From: CAVQCA01 sp963710815
GTDB lineage: Bacteria > Pseudomonadota > Gammaproteobacteria > UBA9214
NCBI GenBank assembly: GCA_963710815.1
Contig: CAVQCA010000070.1
Coordinates: forward strand, 39,461 to 103,460
Reading direction: 5' to 3'
DNA length: 64,000 nt
The notes under the pieces were generated by a model. The model was not told the origin of the DNA and searched no databases. It worked only from the letters and a program-made list of their open reading frames with translations. Position numbers and translations under genes: made by a program. Positions within the stretch are counted from its first letter, which is position 1. Each line of letters starts with the position of its first letter. Below, in pieces: positions 17,088-25,906 of this stretch.

Positions 17088-18443
17088 TCAGCGCAACAGG
17101 CCCGCACCGCCCTGGCCTTTCAGATTGGCCTTTTTCATCAGGCCGCTGTACTGGTGGGACACCAGATGCGCCTGGACCTGGGCCATGAAATCCATGACCA
17201 CGACAACGATGATCAGCAGCGAGGTCCCGCCGAAGTAGAACGGCACGTTCCAGTACAGGATCAGGAACTCGGGCATCAGGCACACCAGGGTGATGTAGAC
17301 GGCGCCGCCGCTCGTCAGCCGGGTCATGACGCCATCGATGTACTTCGCGGTCTGCTCGCCCGGCCGTATCCCGGGAATGAAGGCGCCGGACTTTTTCAGG
17401 TTGTCCGCGGTCTCCCGGGCATTGAACACCAGCGCGGTGTAAAAGAAGCAGAAAAACACGATCGCCAGGGAATAGAAGATCACGTACAGCGGTTGCCCCG
17501 GCGAGAGGGTGGTCGAGATGTCCTTCAGCCAGCCCATGCCTTCGTGGCTGCCCATCCAGCTGGCCATGGTGGCCGGGAACAGGATGATGCTGGAGGCGAA
17601 GATCGGCGGTATTACGCCCGACATGTTCAGTTTCAGCGGCAGGTGCGTACTCTGCGCCGCATAGACCTTGCGGCCCTGCTGGCGCTTGGCGTAGTTGACG
17701 GTGATGCGCCGCTGCCCGCGTTCGACGAACACCACGAACCCGGTCACGGCGACCGCCACGGCAAACAGCGCCAGGATCGTCATGACGTTCATCTCACCGG
17801 TGCGCGCCAGTTCCAGTGTCGCGCCGATGGCATGCGGCAAACCGGCGACGATACCGCAGAAGATGATCATGGAGATGCCGTTGCCGACTCCACGCTCGGT
17901 GACCTGCTCGCCCAGCCACATCAGGAAAATTGTGCCCGTCACCAGCGTGACGACTGCGGTGATGATGAATCCCGCCCCCGGATTCATTACCAGGGCGCCA
18001 CCCCCGATATGCTGGCCCTGCAGGGCGGAGGAAATGCCGAAGGCCTGCAGCATGGCCAGCCCCACCGTGCCATAGCGGGTGTACTGGGTGATCTTGTGCC
18101 GTCCCGCCTCGCCGCCTTCCTTCTTAAGCTGCTCGAGTGAGGGCACCGTCACGGTCAGCAGGTTCATGATGATGGAGGCCGAGATATAGGGCATGATGCC
18201 GAGCGCGAAGATGGACAGGCGCTTCAGCGCACCACCCGAGAACATGTTGAACATCTCCAGGATGGTGCCGCGCTGCTGTTCGACCAGCGCCGCCAGCACG
18301 TGCGGATCGATCCCCGGCAGCGGGATGAAGGAGCCGACGCGGAAAACGACCAGCGCACCGATGAGAAAAAAGAGCCGCTGACGCAGCTCTTTCATCTGCC
18401 CGATATCCGTGGCAGCTTCCGATATGGATGCACCCAGGGCCAT
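17088..18443 (-). CDS. secY: Preprotein translocase subunit SecY
   Basis: Channel-forming subunit of the Sec translocon, 451 aa with ten predicted membrane segments. The sequence includes LRQRLFFLIGALVVFRVGSFIPLPGID at the start of TM1, the plug region after TM1 (MFNMFSGGALKRLSIFALGIMPYISAS) and the C5-loop basic residues (GVMTRLTSGGAVYI). It lies between rplO and rpmJ in the spc operon. SecE is encoded at 43852. Confidence 0.98.
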   Translation of the reverse strand: MALGASISEAATDIGQMKELRQRLFFLIGALVVFRVGSFIPLPGIDPHVLAALVEQQRGTILEMFNMFSGGALKRLSIFALGIMPYISASIIMNLLTVTVPSLEQLKKEGGEAGRHKITQYTRYGTVGLAMLQAFGISSALQGQHIGGGALVMNPGAGFIITAVVTLVTGTIFLMWLGEQVTERGVGNGISMIIFCGIVAGLPHAIGATLELARTGEMNVMTILALFAVAVAVTGFVVFVERGQRRITVNYAKRQQGRKVYAAQSTHLPLKLNMSGVIPPIFASSIILFPATMASWMGSHEGMGWLKDISTTLSPGQPLYVIFYSLAIVFFCFFYTALVFNARETADNLKKSGAFIPGIRPGEQTAKYIDGVMTRLTSGGAVYITLVCLMPEFLILYWNVPFYFGGTSLLIIVVVVMDFMAQVQAHLVSHQYSGLMKKANLKGQGGAGLLR

Positions 18444-18874
18444 TTAATCCTCGATGCTGCCCCCGGCAGCCTCGATCGCGGTGCGCGCACCGCGGGTCAC
18501 CGGGATACCCTTCAGCGTGACAGCCTTGTCGATGGCACCCGATGCGATCACCTTCACCCGCGTGATATTGCGCGAGACGATGTTGGCGCGCTGCAGCGCC
18601 TGGAGGTCGATGAGCCCGTCCAGCCGAGCCAGCTCATGCAGGCGCACCTCGCCGCTCGAGCGCGAGGTGCGGAGGAGAATCCCACCTTCGGCAGGCGGCG
18701 CTGCAGCGGCATCTGGCCGCCCTCGAAGCCAACCTTGTGAAAACCGCCGGCGCGCGCCTTCTGACCCTTGTGCCCCCGACCCGCCGTCTTGCCCAGGCCG
18801 CTGCCGATGCCGCGGCCGACGCGCTTGCCGTCCTTTCTGCTGCCCGTCGCGGGCTTCAATGTATTCAGACGCAT
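18444..18874 (-). CDS. rplO: 50S ribosomal protein L15, frameshifted in this sequence
   Basis: uL15 assembles late in the 50S subunit. The N-terminal part (MRLNTLKPATGSRKDGKRVG ... RRLPKVGFSS) and the C-terminal part (VRLHELARLDGLIDL ... GGSIED) are in different frames. The span is 431 nt, one short of 144 codons. Adding one C to the cctcc run near 18671 gives GFSSRTSRSSGEVRLHEL, exactly the expected family sequence and length (143 aa). Loss of L15 is rarely tolerated, so this is best explained as a base-calling or assembly error. The ribosomal neighbours on both sides are intact. Confidence 0.95.
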
Positions 18875-18877
18875 GGT

Positions 18878-19063
18878 TCAGCCCTCGACCCTGAGCAGGT
18901 AGGCGACCTTGTTGATCATGCCGCGAACCTGCGGCGTGTCATCCAGCTCGACGCTGTGACGTATCCGGCGCAGCCCCAGGCCGCGCACGGTATCCTTGTG
19001 ACTCTGCAGGCGGCCGTGGACGCTCTTCGCCAGCGTAACCCTGATTTTACTGTTTCCGGTCAT
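18878..19063 (-). CDS. rpmD: 50S ribosomal protein L30
   Basis: uL30, 61 aa: KIRVTLAKSVHGRLQSHKDTV and GLGLRRIRHSVELDDTPQVRGMINKV, complete for the short bacterial form. Three bp after rpsE and three bp before rplO in the spc operon. Confidence 0.97.
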   Translation of the reverse strand: MTGNSKIRVTLAKSVHGRLQSHKDTVRGLGLRRIRHSVELDDTPQVRGMINKVAYLLRVEG

Positions 19064-19066
19064 GAC

Positions 19067-19573
19067 TTATTCCAGAATCTCTTTGACGGTTTTGCCCCGC
19101 TTGGTGGCGATATCCTCGGGGGACTGCATGCTCGCGAGGCCCTTTATGGTGGCGCGCAACACGTTGATCGGGTTGCTCGAACCGATGCATTTCGCCAGCA
19201 CGTTGTGTACCCCGACCACTTCGAAGACCGCACGCATGGCGCCGCCGGCGATGATGCCGGTGCCTTCGGATGCCGGCTGCATATATACCTTGGCGGCGCC
19301 ATGACGCGCATTGATCGGGTATTGCAGGGTCGAGTCCTTGAGGTTGATGGTCTTCATGTTCTTGCGCGCCGCATCCATCGCCTTCTGTATGGCGACCGGC
19401 ACCTCGCGCGCCTTGCCATAACCGAAGCCGATTCGCCCGTCACCGTCACCAACCACGGTGAGCGCGGTAAAACCGAACTGCCGGCCGCCTTTCACCACCT
19501 TGGCGACACGATTGACCGCGACCAGCTTCTCCAGCAGTCCGTCACCCTGTGGCTGTGCATCTGCTCTTGCCAT
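19067..19573 (-). CDS. rpsE: 30S ribosomal protein S5
   Basis: uS5 takes part in decoding fidelity, 168 aa. The N-terminal double-stranded RNA-binding fold (LVAVNRVAKVVKGGRQFGFTAL) carries the KGGR loop where spectinomycin-resistance changes map; it looks wild type. The C-terminal domain has GTGIIAGGAMRAVFEVVGV. spc operon, 15 bp after rplR. Confidence 0.98.
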   Translation of the reverse strand: MARADAQPQGDGLLEKLVAVNRVAKVVKGGRQFGFTALTVVGDGDGRIGFGYGKAREVPVAIQKAMDAARKNMKTINLKDSTLQYPINARHGAAKVYMQPASEGTGIIAGGAMRAVFEVVGVHNVLAKCIGSSNPINVLRATIKGLASMQSPEDIATKRGKTVKEILE

Positions 19574-19588
19574 ATATGGAATCCTTAA

Positions 19589-19942
19589 CTAGAACTCGAG
19601 GCCATGCTCGCGCGCGGCATCGGCCAACGCCTTGACACGGCCATGGTATTTGAATCCGGAACGATCGAAAGCAACCCGGGTGATGCCGGCGGCCGTGGCG
19701 CGTTCCGCGACCAGCCGGCCGACCATGGTCGCGGCCAGGATATTACCCGTGACGGTGATTTCCTTGCGGACATCGCCTTCGAGGGTCGAGGCGCAGACCA
19801 TGACCCGCCCGCCCTCCGGCGCGATGACCTGCGCATAGATGTGGCGCGGCGTGCGGTGCACGCACAGGCGCATGGCGCCCTTCTCCCGGATGTGGCTGCG
19901 GGCGCGTGTGGCGCGGCGTAGACGTGCGGTTTTCTTGTCCAT
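19589..19942 (-). CDS. rplR: 50S ribosomal protein L18
   Basis: uL18 binds 5S rRNA. ATG 19942 (MDKKTARLRRATRAR) matches the family length of 117 aa; an in-frame upstream ATG at 19987 would add 15 atypical residues and overlap the spacer to rplF. The C-terminus FDRSGFKYHGRVKALADAAREHGLEF is typical. Confidence 0.97.
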   Translation of the reverse strand: MDKKTARLRRATRARSHIREKGAMRLCVHRTPRHIYAQVIAPEGGRVMVCASTLEGDVRKEITVTGNILAATMVGRLVAERATAAGITRVAFDRSGFKYHGRVKALADAAREHGLEF

Positions 19943-19955
19943 AGCTATCCTGAAC

Positions 19956-20489
19956 CTATTTCTTCTTGGCTTCCTTCCGGACGACAATCTCGTCGGAATA
20001 ACGAACGCCCTTGCCCTTGTAGGGCTCGGGCGGGCGGAAGGCGCGGATCTCCGCAGCCACCTGGCCCACCTGCTGCCGGTCGTTGCCCTTCAGCAGAATT
20101 TCTGTCTGGCTCGGCGTCTCGGCGGTAATACCCTCGGGCACTGGATAGTCGATCGGGTGCGAGAATCCAAGCGTCAGGTTGAGCACCTTGCCCTTGGCCT
20201 GCGCGCGGTATCCCACGCCGATCAGCTCCAGCTTCCTTTCAAACCCCTTGCTGACACCGGTCATCATGTTGTTGACGAGCGCCCGGGTGGTCCCTGCCAG
20301 GGCATTGGCCTGCTTGGAGGTCCCTTTCGGACTGAACGTCAGTTCACTGTCGCCCAGGTTCACTTCCACCAGGTTGTGTATGCGGTGCTCCAGCGTCCCC
20401 TTCGGACCCTTCACCGTCAGCAGCCTGCCCGCCTCGCTGACCTCTACGGACGCGGGTACGACTACCGGTTGTTTGGCAATGCGTGACAT
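19956..20489 (-). CDS. rplF: 50S ribosomal protein L6
   Basis: uL6 lies near the factor-binding site, 177 aa with two related domains. Seen: MSRIAKQPVVVP, GTTRALVNNMMTGVSKGFERKLELIGVGYRA and the C-terminal RPPEPYKGKGVRYSDE ending KKEAKKK-like. spc operon between rpsH and rplR. Confidence 0.98.
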   Translation of the reverse strand: MSRIAKQPVVVPASVEVSEAGRLLTVKGPKGTLEHRIHNLVEVNLGDSELTFSPKGTSKQANALAGTTRALVNNMMTGVSKGFERKLELIGVGYRAQAKGKVLNLTLGFSHPIDYPVPEGITAETPSQTEILLKGNDRQQVGQVAAEIRAFRPPEPYKGKGVRYSDEIVVRKEAKKK

Positions 20490-20502
20490 CTCACTTCCCC
20501 GA

Positions 20503-20895
20503 TCAGCTGACTATGCAGAGAACCTCGCCGCCTTCACCCGCGGCGCGCGCCTGACGATCGCTCATCACGCCGCGAGAGGTTGAAATGATGGCCACTCCGA
20601 GTCCGTTCTGAACCCGGGGCAGGTCATCCTTGCCCTTGTAGAGGCGCAGGCCGGGCCGGCTGCTGCGCTGAATCCTGTCGATCACCGGCTTGCCGTCATG
20701 GTATTTCAGCGTAATCGTCAATACGCTTTTGCTTTCGGCCTCCGCGGTGGAAAACTCCGTGATATAGCCTTCGTCCAGGAGCACCTGGGCAATGGCGCAC
20801 TTCAGCTTCGAGGAGGGCATGGACACCCGGGCCTTGCTGGCGCTCTGCCCGTTGCGAATCCGGGTCAGCATATCAGCTATGGGATCAGTCATCAT
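20503..20895 (-). CDS. rpsH: 30S ribosomal protein S8
   Basis: uS8 binds 16S helix 21 and, in E. coli, represses spc translation. 130 aa starting MMTDPIADMLTRIRNGQ (a second ATG follows at once). The C-terminal ISTSRGVMSDRQARAAGEGGEVLC is the conserved rRNA-contact part. Confidence 0.98.
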   Translation of the reverse strand: MMTDPIADMLTRIRNGQSASKARVSMPSSKLKCAIAQVLLDEGYITEFSTAEAESKSVLTITLKYHDGKPVIDRIQRSSRPGLRLYKGKDDLPRVQNGLGVAIISTSRGVMSDRQARAAGEGGEVLCIVS

Positions 20896-20901
20896 GATGG
20901 T

Positions 20902-21207
20902 TCACCAACTCGCCTTGACCAGTCCGGGAACGTCACCACGCATGGCGGCCTCGCGGAGCTTGTTTCTTGCCAGACCGAACTTGCGGTAATAGCCATGCGG
21001 GCGTCCCGTGATGCGGCAGCGGTTGCGCTGGCGTGTGGGACTCGCGTCACGCGGCATTGCCTGCAGCCTGAGCTGGGCCTCTTCACGCGCCTCATCGGTG
21101 CTGTTCGGGTTCTTGATGATCGCCTTGAGGGCGTCGCGTCTGGCGGCATACCGCTTCACGGTACGGGCCCGCTTCACCTCCCGGGCAATCATGGAGTTCT
21201 TTGCCAT
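20902..21207 (-). CDS. rpsN: 30S ribosomal protein S14
   Basis: uS14 of the 30S head, 101 aa, the long zinc-free (C-) form: it lacks the CxxC pairs and has NRCRITGRPHGYYRKFGLARNKLREAAMRGDVPGL. This contrasts with the four-Cys S4 in the same cluster. Ten bp after rplE. Confidence 0.98.
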   Translation of the reverse strand: MAKNSMIAREVKRARTVKRYAARRDALKAIIKNPNSTDEAREEAQLRLQAMPRDASPTRQRNRCRITGRPHGYYRKFGLARNKLREAAMRGDVPGLVKASW

Positions 21208-21216
21208 GTTCCTACC

Positions 21217-21756
21217 TCAATTCCTGAACGGGAAGCTGAACGCCGCCAGCAGCGCACGTCCTTCCTGATCCGTTTTTGCGGTTGTCGTAAACGTGATATC
21301 GAGACCACGCAGTGTATCTATCTTGTCGTAGTCGATTTCCGGAAAGATGATCTGCTCACGAACGCCCATGTTGTAGTTGCCGCGCCCGTCAAACGACTTG
21401 GGATTCAGACCGCGGAAATCGCGGGTTCGCGGGATGGCGATATTGATCAGCCGATCGAGAAATTCGTACATGCGCTCGCGACGCAAGGTCACCTTGCAAC
21501 CGATGGGCCAGCCCTCGCGCACCTTGAAACCTGCGACGGACTTGCGCGCCAGCGTGATCACGGGCTTCTGACCTGCGATCCCCGTCATATCCGCAACGGC
21601 ATTGTCGATCAGCTTGCGGTCGCCAACGGCCTCGCCCACGCCCATGTTGAGCGTGATCTTCTCGAGACGCGGCACCTCCATGACGTTCTTGTAGTCAAAC
21701 TGCTCCTGGAGCTGTTTGACCACGGTGTCGCGATAATAATCCTGCAGCCTGGCCAT
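21217..21756 (-). CDS. rplE: 50S ribosomal protein L5
   Basis: uL5 binds 5S rRNA and contacts the P-site tRNA, 179 aa: KITLNMGVGEAVGDRK, KPVITLARKSVAGFKVREGWPIG and a C-terminus with GLDITFTTTAKTDQEGRALL. Eighteen bp after rplX. Confidence 0.98.
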   Translation of the reverse strand: MARLQDYYRDTVVKQLQEQFDYKNVMEVPRLEKITLNMGVGEAVGDRKLIDNAVADMTGIAGQKPVITLARKSVAGFKVREGWPIGCKVTLRRERMYEFLDRLINIAIPRTRDFRGLNPKSFDGRGNYNMGVREQIIFPEIDYDKIDTLRGLDITFTTTAKTDQEGRALLAAFSFPFRN

Positions 21757-21773
21757 ATCTTCATTCCACCGGT

Positions 21774-22091
21774 TCAGATGTCAACCACTTCACTGGTTGA
21801 CTTGAAAAAACGCACCTTGCGACCATCCTCCAGGGTCCTGAAACCGACGCGGTCACCCTTGCTGGTCTGCGGGTTGTAAAGCATTACATTGGAGGCATCG
21901 ACGGGCATTTCCTTCTCGATGATGCCGCCCGGAACGCCGCGGTTCGGATTGGGTTTGGTGTGCCGCTTGGCCATGTTGACATCGGAGACCACGACACGTC
22001 CGTCCTGCATGATGCTCATCACATTGCCGCGCTTGCCCTTGTCCTTGCCCGCGATTACCACGACCTCGTCACCTTTTCTGATTCTGCGCAT
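21774..22091 (-). CDS. rplX: 50S ribosomal protein L24
   Basis: uL24, an early assembly protein, 105 aa. The N-terminal KOW motif reads RKGDEVVVIAGKDKGKRGNV; the later part has HTKPNPNRGVPGGIIEKEMPV. Ten bp after rplN in the spc operon. Confidence 0.98.
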   Translation of the reverse strand: MRRIRKGDEVVVIAGKDKGKRGNVMSIMQDGRVVVSDVNMAKRHTKPNPNRGVPGGIIEKEMPVDASNVMLYNPQTSKGDRVGFRTLEDGRKVRFFKSTSEVVDI

Positions 22092-22100
22092 GTTCCCGTC

Positions 22101-22469
22101 CTACAGTACTTCCGGCGCCAGCGAGATGATCTTCATGAAGCGCTCGCTGCGCAGCTCCCTGGTCACCGGGCCAAAGATACGTGTTCCGATCGGCTGCAGC
22201 TGGTTGTTCAGCAGCACCGCGGCGTTGCCGTCGAAGCGGATAAGCGATCCGTCCTGACGGCGCACACCCTTGCGGGTGCGTACCACGACCGCGTTATAGA
22301 CATCGCCCTTCTTCACCTTGCCGCGCGGTATGGCTTCCTTCACGCTGACCTTGATGACGTCACCGATGCGGGCGTAGCGACGGTGCGACCCGCCCAGCAC
22401 CTTGATGCACTGCAAACGGCGGGCTCCGCTGTTGTCGGCGACATCAAGTATTGTCTGCATCTGTATCAT
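22101..22469 (-). CDS. rplN: 50S ribosomal protein L14
   Basis: uL14, 122 aa, first gene of the spc operon: MIQMQTILDVADNSGARRLQCIKVLGG and the C-terminal GTRIFGPVTRELRSERFMKI. A 45-bp gap from rpsQ leaves room for little regulatory sequence. Confidence 0.98.
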   Translation of the reverse strand: MIQMQTILDVADNSGARRLQCIKVLGGSHRRYARIGDVIKVSVKEAIPRGKVKKGDVYNAVVVRTRKGVRRQDGSLIRFDGNAAVLLNNQLQPIGTRIFGPVTRELRSERFMKIISLAPEVL

Positions 22470-22514
22470 GCTTGCATTCCGTCCGTAGGTTTCCCGCTGC
22501 GGGGATGCGCCCGG

Positions 22515-22775
22515 CTATTCGCCGCGGCCGATAATACCGACCAGCCGCCACGACTTGGTCCTCGAAAGGGGCCGGCACTGTTCTATGGTCACCATATCGC
22601 CTTCCTGGCAGGCGTTCTGCTCGTCATGCACATGCAGCTTCGTTGACCGGCGTATGTACTTCCCGTAGATGGGATGCTTGACCTTGCGCTCTATCAGCAC
22701 GGTTACCGTCTTGTCCATCCTGTTGCTGACGACCCTGCCGGTGACGGTGCGCGTTACTTCCACAGTCTCGCTCAT
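22515..22775 (-). CDS. rpsQ: 30S ribosomal protein S17
   Basis: uS17, 86 aa, OB-fold primary 16S binder: GRVVSNRMDKTVTVLIERKVKHPIYGKYI, then HDEQNACQEGDMVTIEQCRPLSRTKSWRL. The ATG overlaps the rpmC stop by 4 bp, indicating translational coupling. Last gene of the S10 operon. Confidence 0.98.
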   Translation of the reverse strand: MSETVEVTRTVTGRVVSNRMDKTVTVLIERKVKHPIYGKYIRRSTKLHVHDEQNACQEGDMVTIEQCRPLSRTKSWRLVGIIGRGE

Positions 22776-22978
22776 GATGACTCACCCGCCCTGATCTTCT
22801 CGTTGATCACCGTATTGATGCGCGCGATATCCTTGCGCACCTTGCCCACCCGGTCCGGACGCGACAGCTGGCCGGTGCCGCGCTGCATGTAGAGGTTGAA
22901 TCTCTCGCGCAGCAGGTTATACATCTCCATCCGCAGTTCACTGACCGACTTGTTGCGTAGTTCCGCCGCTTTCATCAC
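22772..22978 (-). CDS. rpmC: 50S ribosomal protein L29
   Basis: uL29 at the tunnel exit, 68 aa of two helices: AAELRNKSVSELRMEMYNLLRERFNL and LSRPDRVGKVRKDIARINTVI. Overlaps rplP and rpsQ by 4 bp each (ATGA). Confidence 0.97.
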   Translation of the reverse strand: MMKAAELRNKSVSELRMEMYNLLRERFNLYMQRGTGQLSRPDRVGKVRKDIARINTVINEKIRAGESS

Positions 22979-23388
22979 ATCACCGTCCGCGTCACGAAGG
23001 TTGTCTTGAACGGCAGCTTGGCGGCCGCCAGCCTGAATGCCTCCCGGGCGATGTTCTCCGAGACGCCGTCAATTTCATAGAGCACGCGGCCCGGCTGGAT
23101 CTGGGCGATCCAGTACTCGACGTTGCCCTTGCCCTTGCCCATACGCACCTCGATGGGCTTCTTGGTGATCGGCACATCGGGAAACACGCGAATCCAGAGC
23201 TTGCCGCCGCGCTTGACGTGGCGGGAGATCGCCCGGCGCGCCGCCTCGATCTGGCGCGCCGTCATGCGCCCCCGCGCCGTCGCCTTGAGAGCATACTCGC
23301 CGAAACTGACCTTGTTGCCGCGCTGGGCGAGGCCACGGTTGTGCCCCGTTTGCTGCTTGCGAAATTTGGTTCTCTTGGGCTGTAGCAT
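22975..23388 (-). CDS. rplP: 50S ribosomal protein L16
   Basis: uL16 near the A-site tRNA, 137 aa: MLQPKRTKFRKQQTGHNRG, the conserved GRMTARQIEAARRAISRHVKRGGKLWIRVFPD split over its core, and the PITKKPIEVRMGKGKG loop. Located between rpsC and rpmC. Confidence 0.98.
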   Translation of the reverse strand: MLQPKRTKFRKQQTGHNRGLAQRGNKVSFGEYALKATARGRMTARQIEAARRAISRHVKRGGKLWIRVFPDVPITKKPIEVRMGKGKGNVEYWIAQIQPGRVLYEIDGVSENIAREAFRLAAAKLPFKTTFVTRTVM

Positions 23389-23403
23389 GGATGTTCTCCG
23401 TTA

Positions 23404-24078
23404 TCAGGATGCCGCGGGACGGGCGGATTCCGCCTCGACCTCCACACCCCGGTCAAACACCTCGCCCTTGAAGATCCACACCTTTACGCCGATCTTGCCG
23501 TAGGTGGTGTTGGCCTCGGCCACGCCGTAGTCGATGTCCGCGCGCAGGGTATGCAGCGGCACCCGTCCCTCGCGGTACCACTCGGAACGGGCGATCTCCG
23601 CTCCGTTCAGCCGGCCGCCGACGTTGATCTTGATCCCCTCGGCACCGATGCGCATGGCGTTGCTGACCGCACGCTTCATGGCGCGGCGGAACATGATGCG
23701 CCGCTCCAGCTGCTGGGCGACGCTCTCCGCCACGAGGTGGGCGTCCAGTTCCGGCTTGCGTATCTCCTCGATATTGATATTGACCGGGATACCCATGCGC
23801 GCCGATACCTCCTTGCGCAGGCGATCGATATCCTCACCCTTCTTGCCGATCACGATGCCGGGACGCGCGGTGTGTATCGTGATCAGGGCATTGTGCGCCG
23901 GACGGGAAATCTGCACGCGACTCACCGATGCCTGGGACAGGCGCTTCTTGATGAACTCGCGGATCTCCAGGTCCGTGTTGAGATAGTCGGCATAGTTTTT
24001 CGAGTTGGCATACCACGTGGACGTCCAGTCCTTGACGATGCCGAGCCTGATGCCTGTTGGATGTACTTTATGACCCAT
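23404..24078 (-). CDS. rpsC: 30S ribosomal protein S3
   Basis: uS3 at the mRNA entry tunnel, 224 aa. The type II KH domain has GIVIGKKGEDIDRLRKEV. The C-terminal domain has GRLNGAEIARSEWYREGRVPLHTLRADIDY and IGVKVWIFKGE. The extreme C-terminus is short, like that of E. coli. S10 operon. Confidence 0.98.
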   Translation of the reverse strand: MGHKVHPTGIRLGIVKDWTSTWYANSKNYADYLNTDLEIREFIKKRLSQASVSRVQISRPAHNALITIHTARPGIVIGKKGEDIDRLRKEVSARMGIPVNINIEEIRKPELDAHLVAESVAQQLERRIMFRRAMKRAVSNAMRIGAEGIKINVGGRLNGAEIARSEWYREGRVPLHTLRADIDYGVAEANTTYGKIGVKVWIFKGEVFDRGVEVEAESARPAAS

Positions 24079-24106
24079 ACCGCTATGCGCCTCTACTTGT
24101 TTGGAT

Positions 24107-24439
24107 TCACTTGTCGCTCACCGTGACGGTGATATGACTATTGCGTTTCAGTATCCGGTTTCCCCGGCCCTTGGCGCGCGCCTGGAAGCGTTTCAGCATC
24201 CGGCCCTCGTCGACGCAGATCGCGGCCACCCTGAGTTCGTCGATATCCGCGCCCTCGTTGTGTTCCGCGTTGGCGATGGCGGACTCCAGCACCTTGCGCA
24301 CCATCGCCGCGGCCTTCTTACGGCTGAAGGTCAACACGTTCAATGCCTTCTCAACCGGGAGGCCGCGTATCTGGTCGGCCACCAGCCGGCATTTCTGCGG
24401 CGCAATCCGTGCATGCTTCAATATCGCACTGACCTGCAT
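24107..24439 (-). CDS. rplV: 50S ribosomal protein L22
   Basis: uL22 lines the peptide exit tunnel, 110 aa: HARIAPQKCRLVADQIRGLPVEKAL and the tunnel hairpin EGRMLKRFQARAKGRGNRI. The macrolide-contact loop looks intact. S10 operon between rpsS and rpsC. Confidence 0.98.
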   Translation of the reverse strand: MQVSAILKHARIAPQKCRLVADQIRGLPVEKALNVLTFSRKKAAAMVRKVLESAIANAEHNEGADIDELRVAAICVDEGRMLKRFQARAKGRGNRILKRNSHITVTVSDK

Positions 24440-24451
24440 CTCACTGTCCCC

Positions 24452-24724
24452 TTACTTCGACTTCCTGTCGGCCGCGTGTCCCTTGAAGGTCCGCGTCAGG
24501 GCGAACTCGCCCAGCTTGTGTCCGACCATGTTCTCGTTGACGAGCACCGGTACGTGCTGGCGCCCGTTGTGCACGGCGATCGTCAGGCCCACCATGTCCG
24601 GTATGACCATCGAGCGGCGCGACCAGGTTTTGATCGGTCGCTTGCTGTTTTCCGCAGCCGCCTGTTCCACCTTCTTCAGGAGGTGGGTATCAATGAACGG
24701 TCCTTTTTTAATCGAGCGTGGCAC
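24452..24724 (-). CDS. rpsS: 30S ribosomal protein S19
   Basis: uS19 of the 30S head, 90 aa: MPRSIKKGPFIDTHLLKKVE, KTWSRRSMVIPDMVGLTIAVHNG and GHKLGEFALTRTFKGHAADRK. S10 operon, 18 bp after rplB. Confidence 0.98.
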   Translation of the reverse strand: MPRSIKKGPFIDTHLLKKVEQAAAENSKRPIKTWSRRSMVIPDMVGLTIAVHNGRQHVPVLVNENMVGHKLGEFALTRTFKGHAADRKSK

Positions 24725-24742
24725 TGTTGCTGATCCTCGTGA

Positions 24743-25570
24743 TTACTTGCCGTAGCGGCGTCTGATGATCATGCCGCTGGTGCGCTTGTTGCTGCGCGTG
24801 CGGTAGCCCTTGGTCGGCGTACCCCACGGGCTGACCGGATGCCGGCCGCCGGAGGTCCTGCCTTCGCCGCCGCCGTGCGGATGATCGACCGGATTCATGG
24901 CCACACCGCGCACCGTCGGACGTACGCCGCGCCAGCGCTTGGCGCCCGCCTTGCCCAGGTGGCGCAGATTGTGCTCGGTATTGCCAACTTCACCGATGGT
25001 GGCCATGCAGTCCGCCGGCACCTTGCGTATCTCGCCGGAACGCAGCCGCAAGGTGGCATGATCGCCTTCACGCGCAATCAGCTGCACGCTGCTGCCGGCG
25101 CTGCGCGCCAGCTGGCCACCTTTGCCGGGCTTCATTTCGACGTTGTGCACCATGCTGCCGACGGGCACGTTGCGCAGCGGCATGGCATTGCCCGGCTTGA
25201 TCGGCGCGTCGCTGCCGCTGCGCAGCTCGTTGCCGGCCTGCACACCCTTCGGCGCGAGGATGTAGCGGCGTTCGCCATCGGCGTAGAGCAGCAGGGCGAT
25301 GTGCGCCGAGCGGTTCGGGTCGTACTCGATGCGCTCCACCCGCGCCGGCACGCCAGCCTTGTCGCGTTTGAAATCGACGATGCGGTAAAGCTGCTTGTGA
25401 CCGCCACCCTTGTGCCGGGTGGTGATGCGTCCGCTGTTGTTCCGTCCGCCATTCTTCGACTTGGTGCCAACCAGGGCGGAATGCGGGCGCCCCTTGTGCA
25501 GGTCGGGCGTTACCACCTTGACGACGAAACGGCGTCCGGGTGATGTCGGGTTTGCTTTTACCAGTGGCAT
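24743..25570 (-). CDS. rplB: 50S ribosomal protein L2
   Basis: uL2, a peptidyl-transferase-centre protein, 275 aa. Seen: SGRITTRHKGGGHKQLYR, the RSAGSSVQLIAREG segment and the invariant C-terminal PVDHPHGGGEGRTSGGRHPVSP containing the functional His. Complete and unbroken. Confidence 0.98.
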   Translation of the reverse strand: MPLVKANPTSPGRRFVVKVVTPDLHKGRPHSALVGTKSKNGGRNNSGRITTRHKGGGHKQLYRIVDFKRDKAGVPARVERIEYDPNRSAHIALLLYADGERRYILAPKGVQAGNELRSGSDAPIKPGNAMPLRNVPVGSMVHNVEMKPGKGGQLARSAGSSVQLIAREGDHATLRLRSGEIRKVPADCMATIGEVGNTEHNLRHLGKAGAKRWRGVRPTVRGVAMNPVDHPHGGGEGRTSGGRHPVSPWGTPTKGYRTRSNKRTSGMIIRRRYGK

Positions 25571-25609
25571 ATCTTCAACCTTCGTGGCGGACCGTTATCG
25601 TCCGGCGCC

Positions 25610-25906
25610 TCAATCCTTCCCCATGAAATCGATGTCGTGGCCTTCGGCCAGGGTCACGTAGGCCTTTTTCCAGTTCACGCGCCTGCCCATCGTCTGGCCG
25701 AAACGCCTGGTCTTGCCGCGCATATTGGAAACCTGCACACCCTTTACCTTGACATCGAACATCAGCTCCACCGCCTGGCGAATCTCCGGTTTGCTCGCAC
25801 ACGGCAACACCTTGAATACGAACTGGCGACTTGCATCGGCAACACGCGAACTCTTCTCCGATACCACCGGCGCCAGCAGCACCTTCATCAGACGCTCCTG
25901 ATTCAT
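25610..25906 (-). CDS. rplW: 50S ribosomal protein L23
   Basis: uL23 is the tunnel-exit docking site for trigger factor and SRP. ATG 25906 (MNQERLMKVLLAPVVSEKSS) gives 98 aa, the family length, and overlaps the rplD stop by 4 bp; the frame opens further upstream but only as a shadow of rplD. The C-terminus has KVKGVQVSNMRGKTRRFGQTMGRR. Confidence 0.97.
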   Translation of the reverse strand: MNQERLMKVLLAPVVSEKSSRVADASRQFVFKVLPCASKPEIRQAVELMFDVKVKGVQVSNMRGKTRRFGQTMGRRVNWKKAYVTLAEGHDIDFMGKD

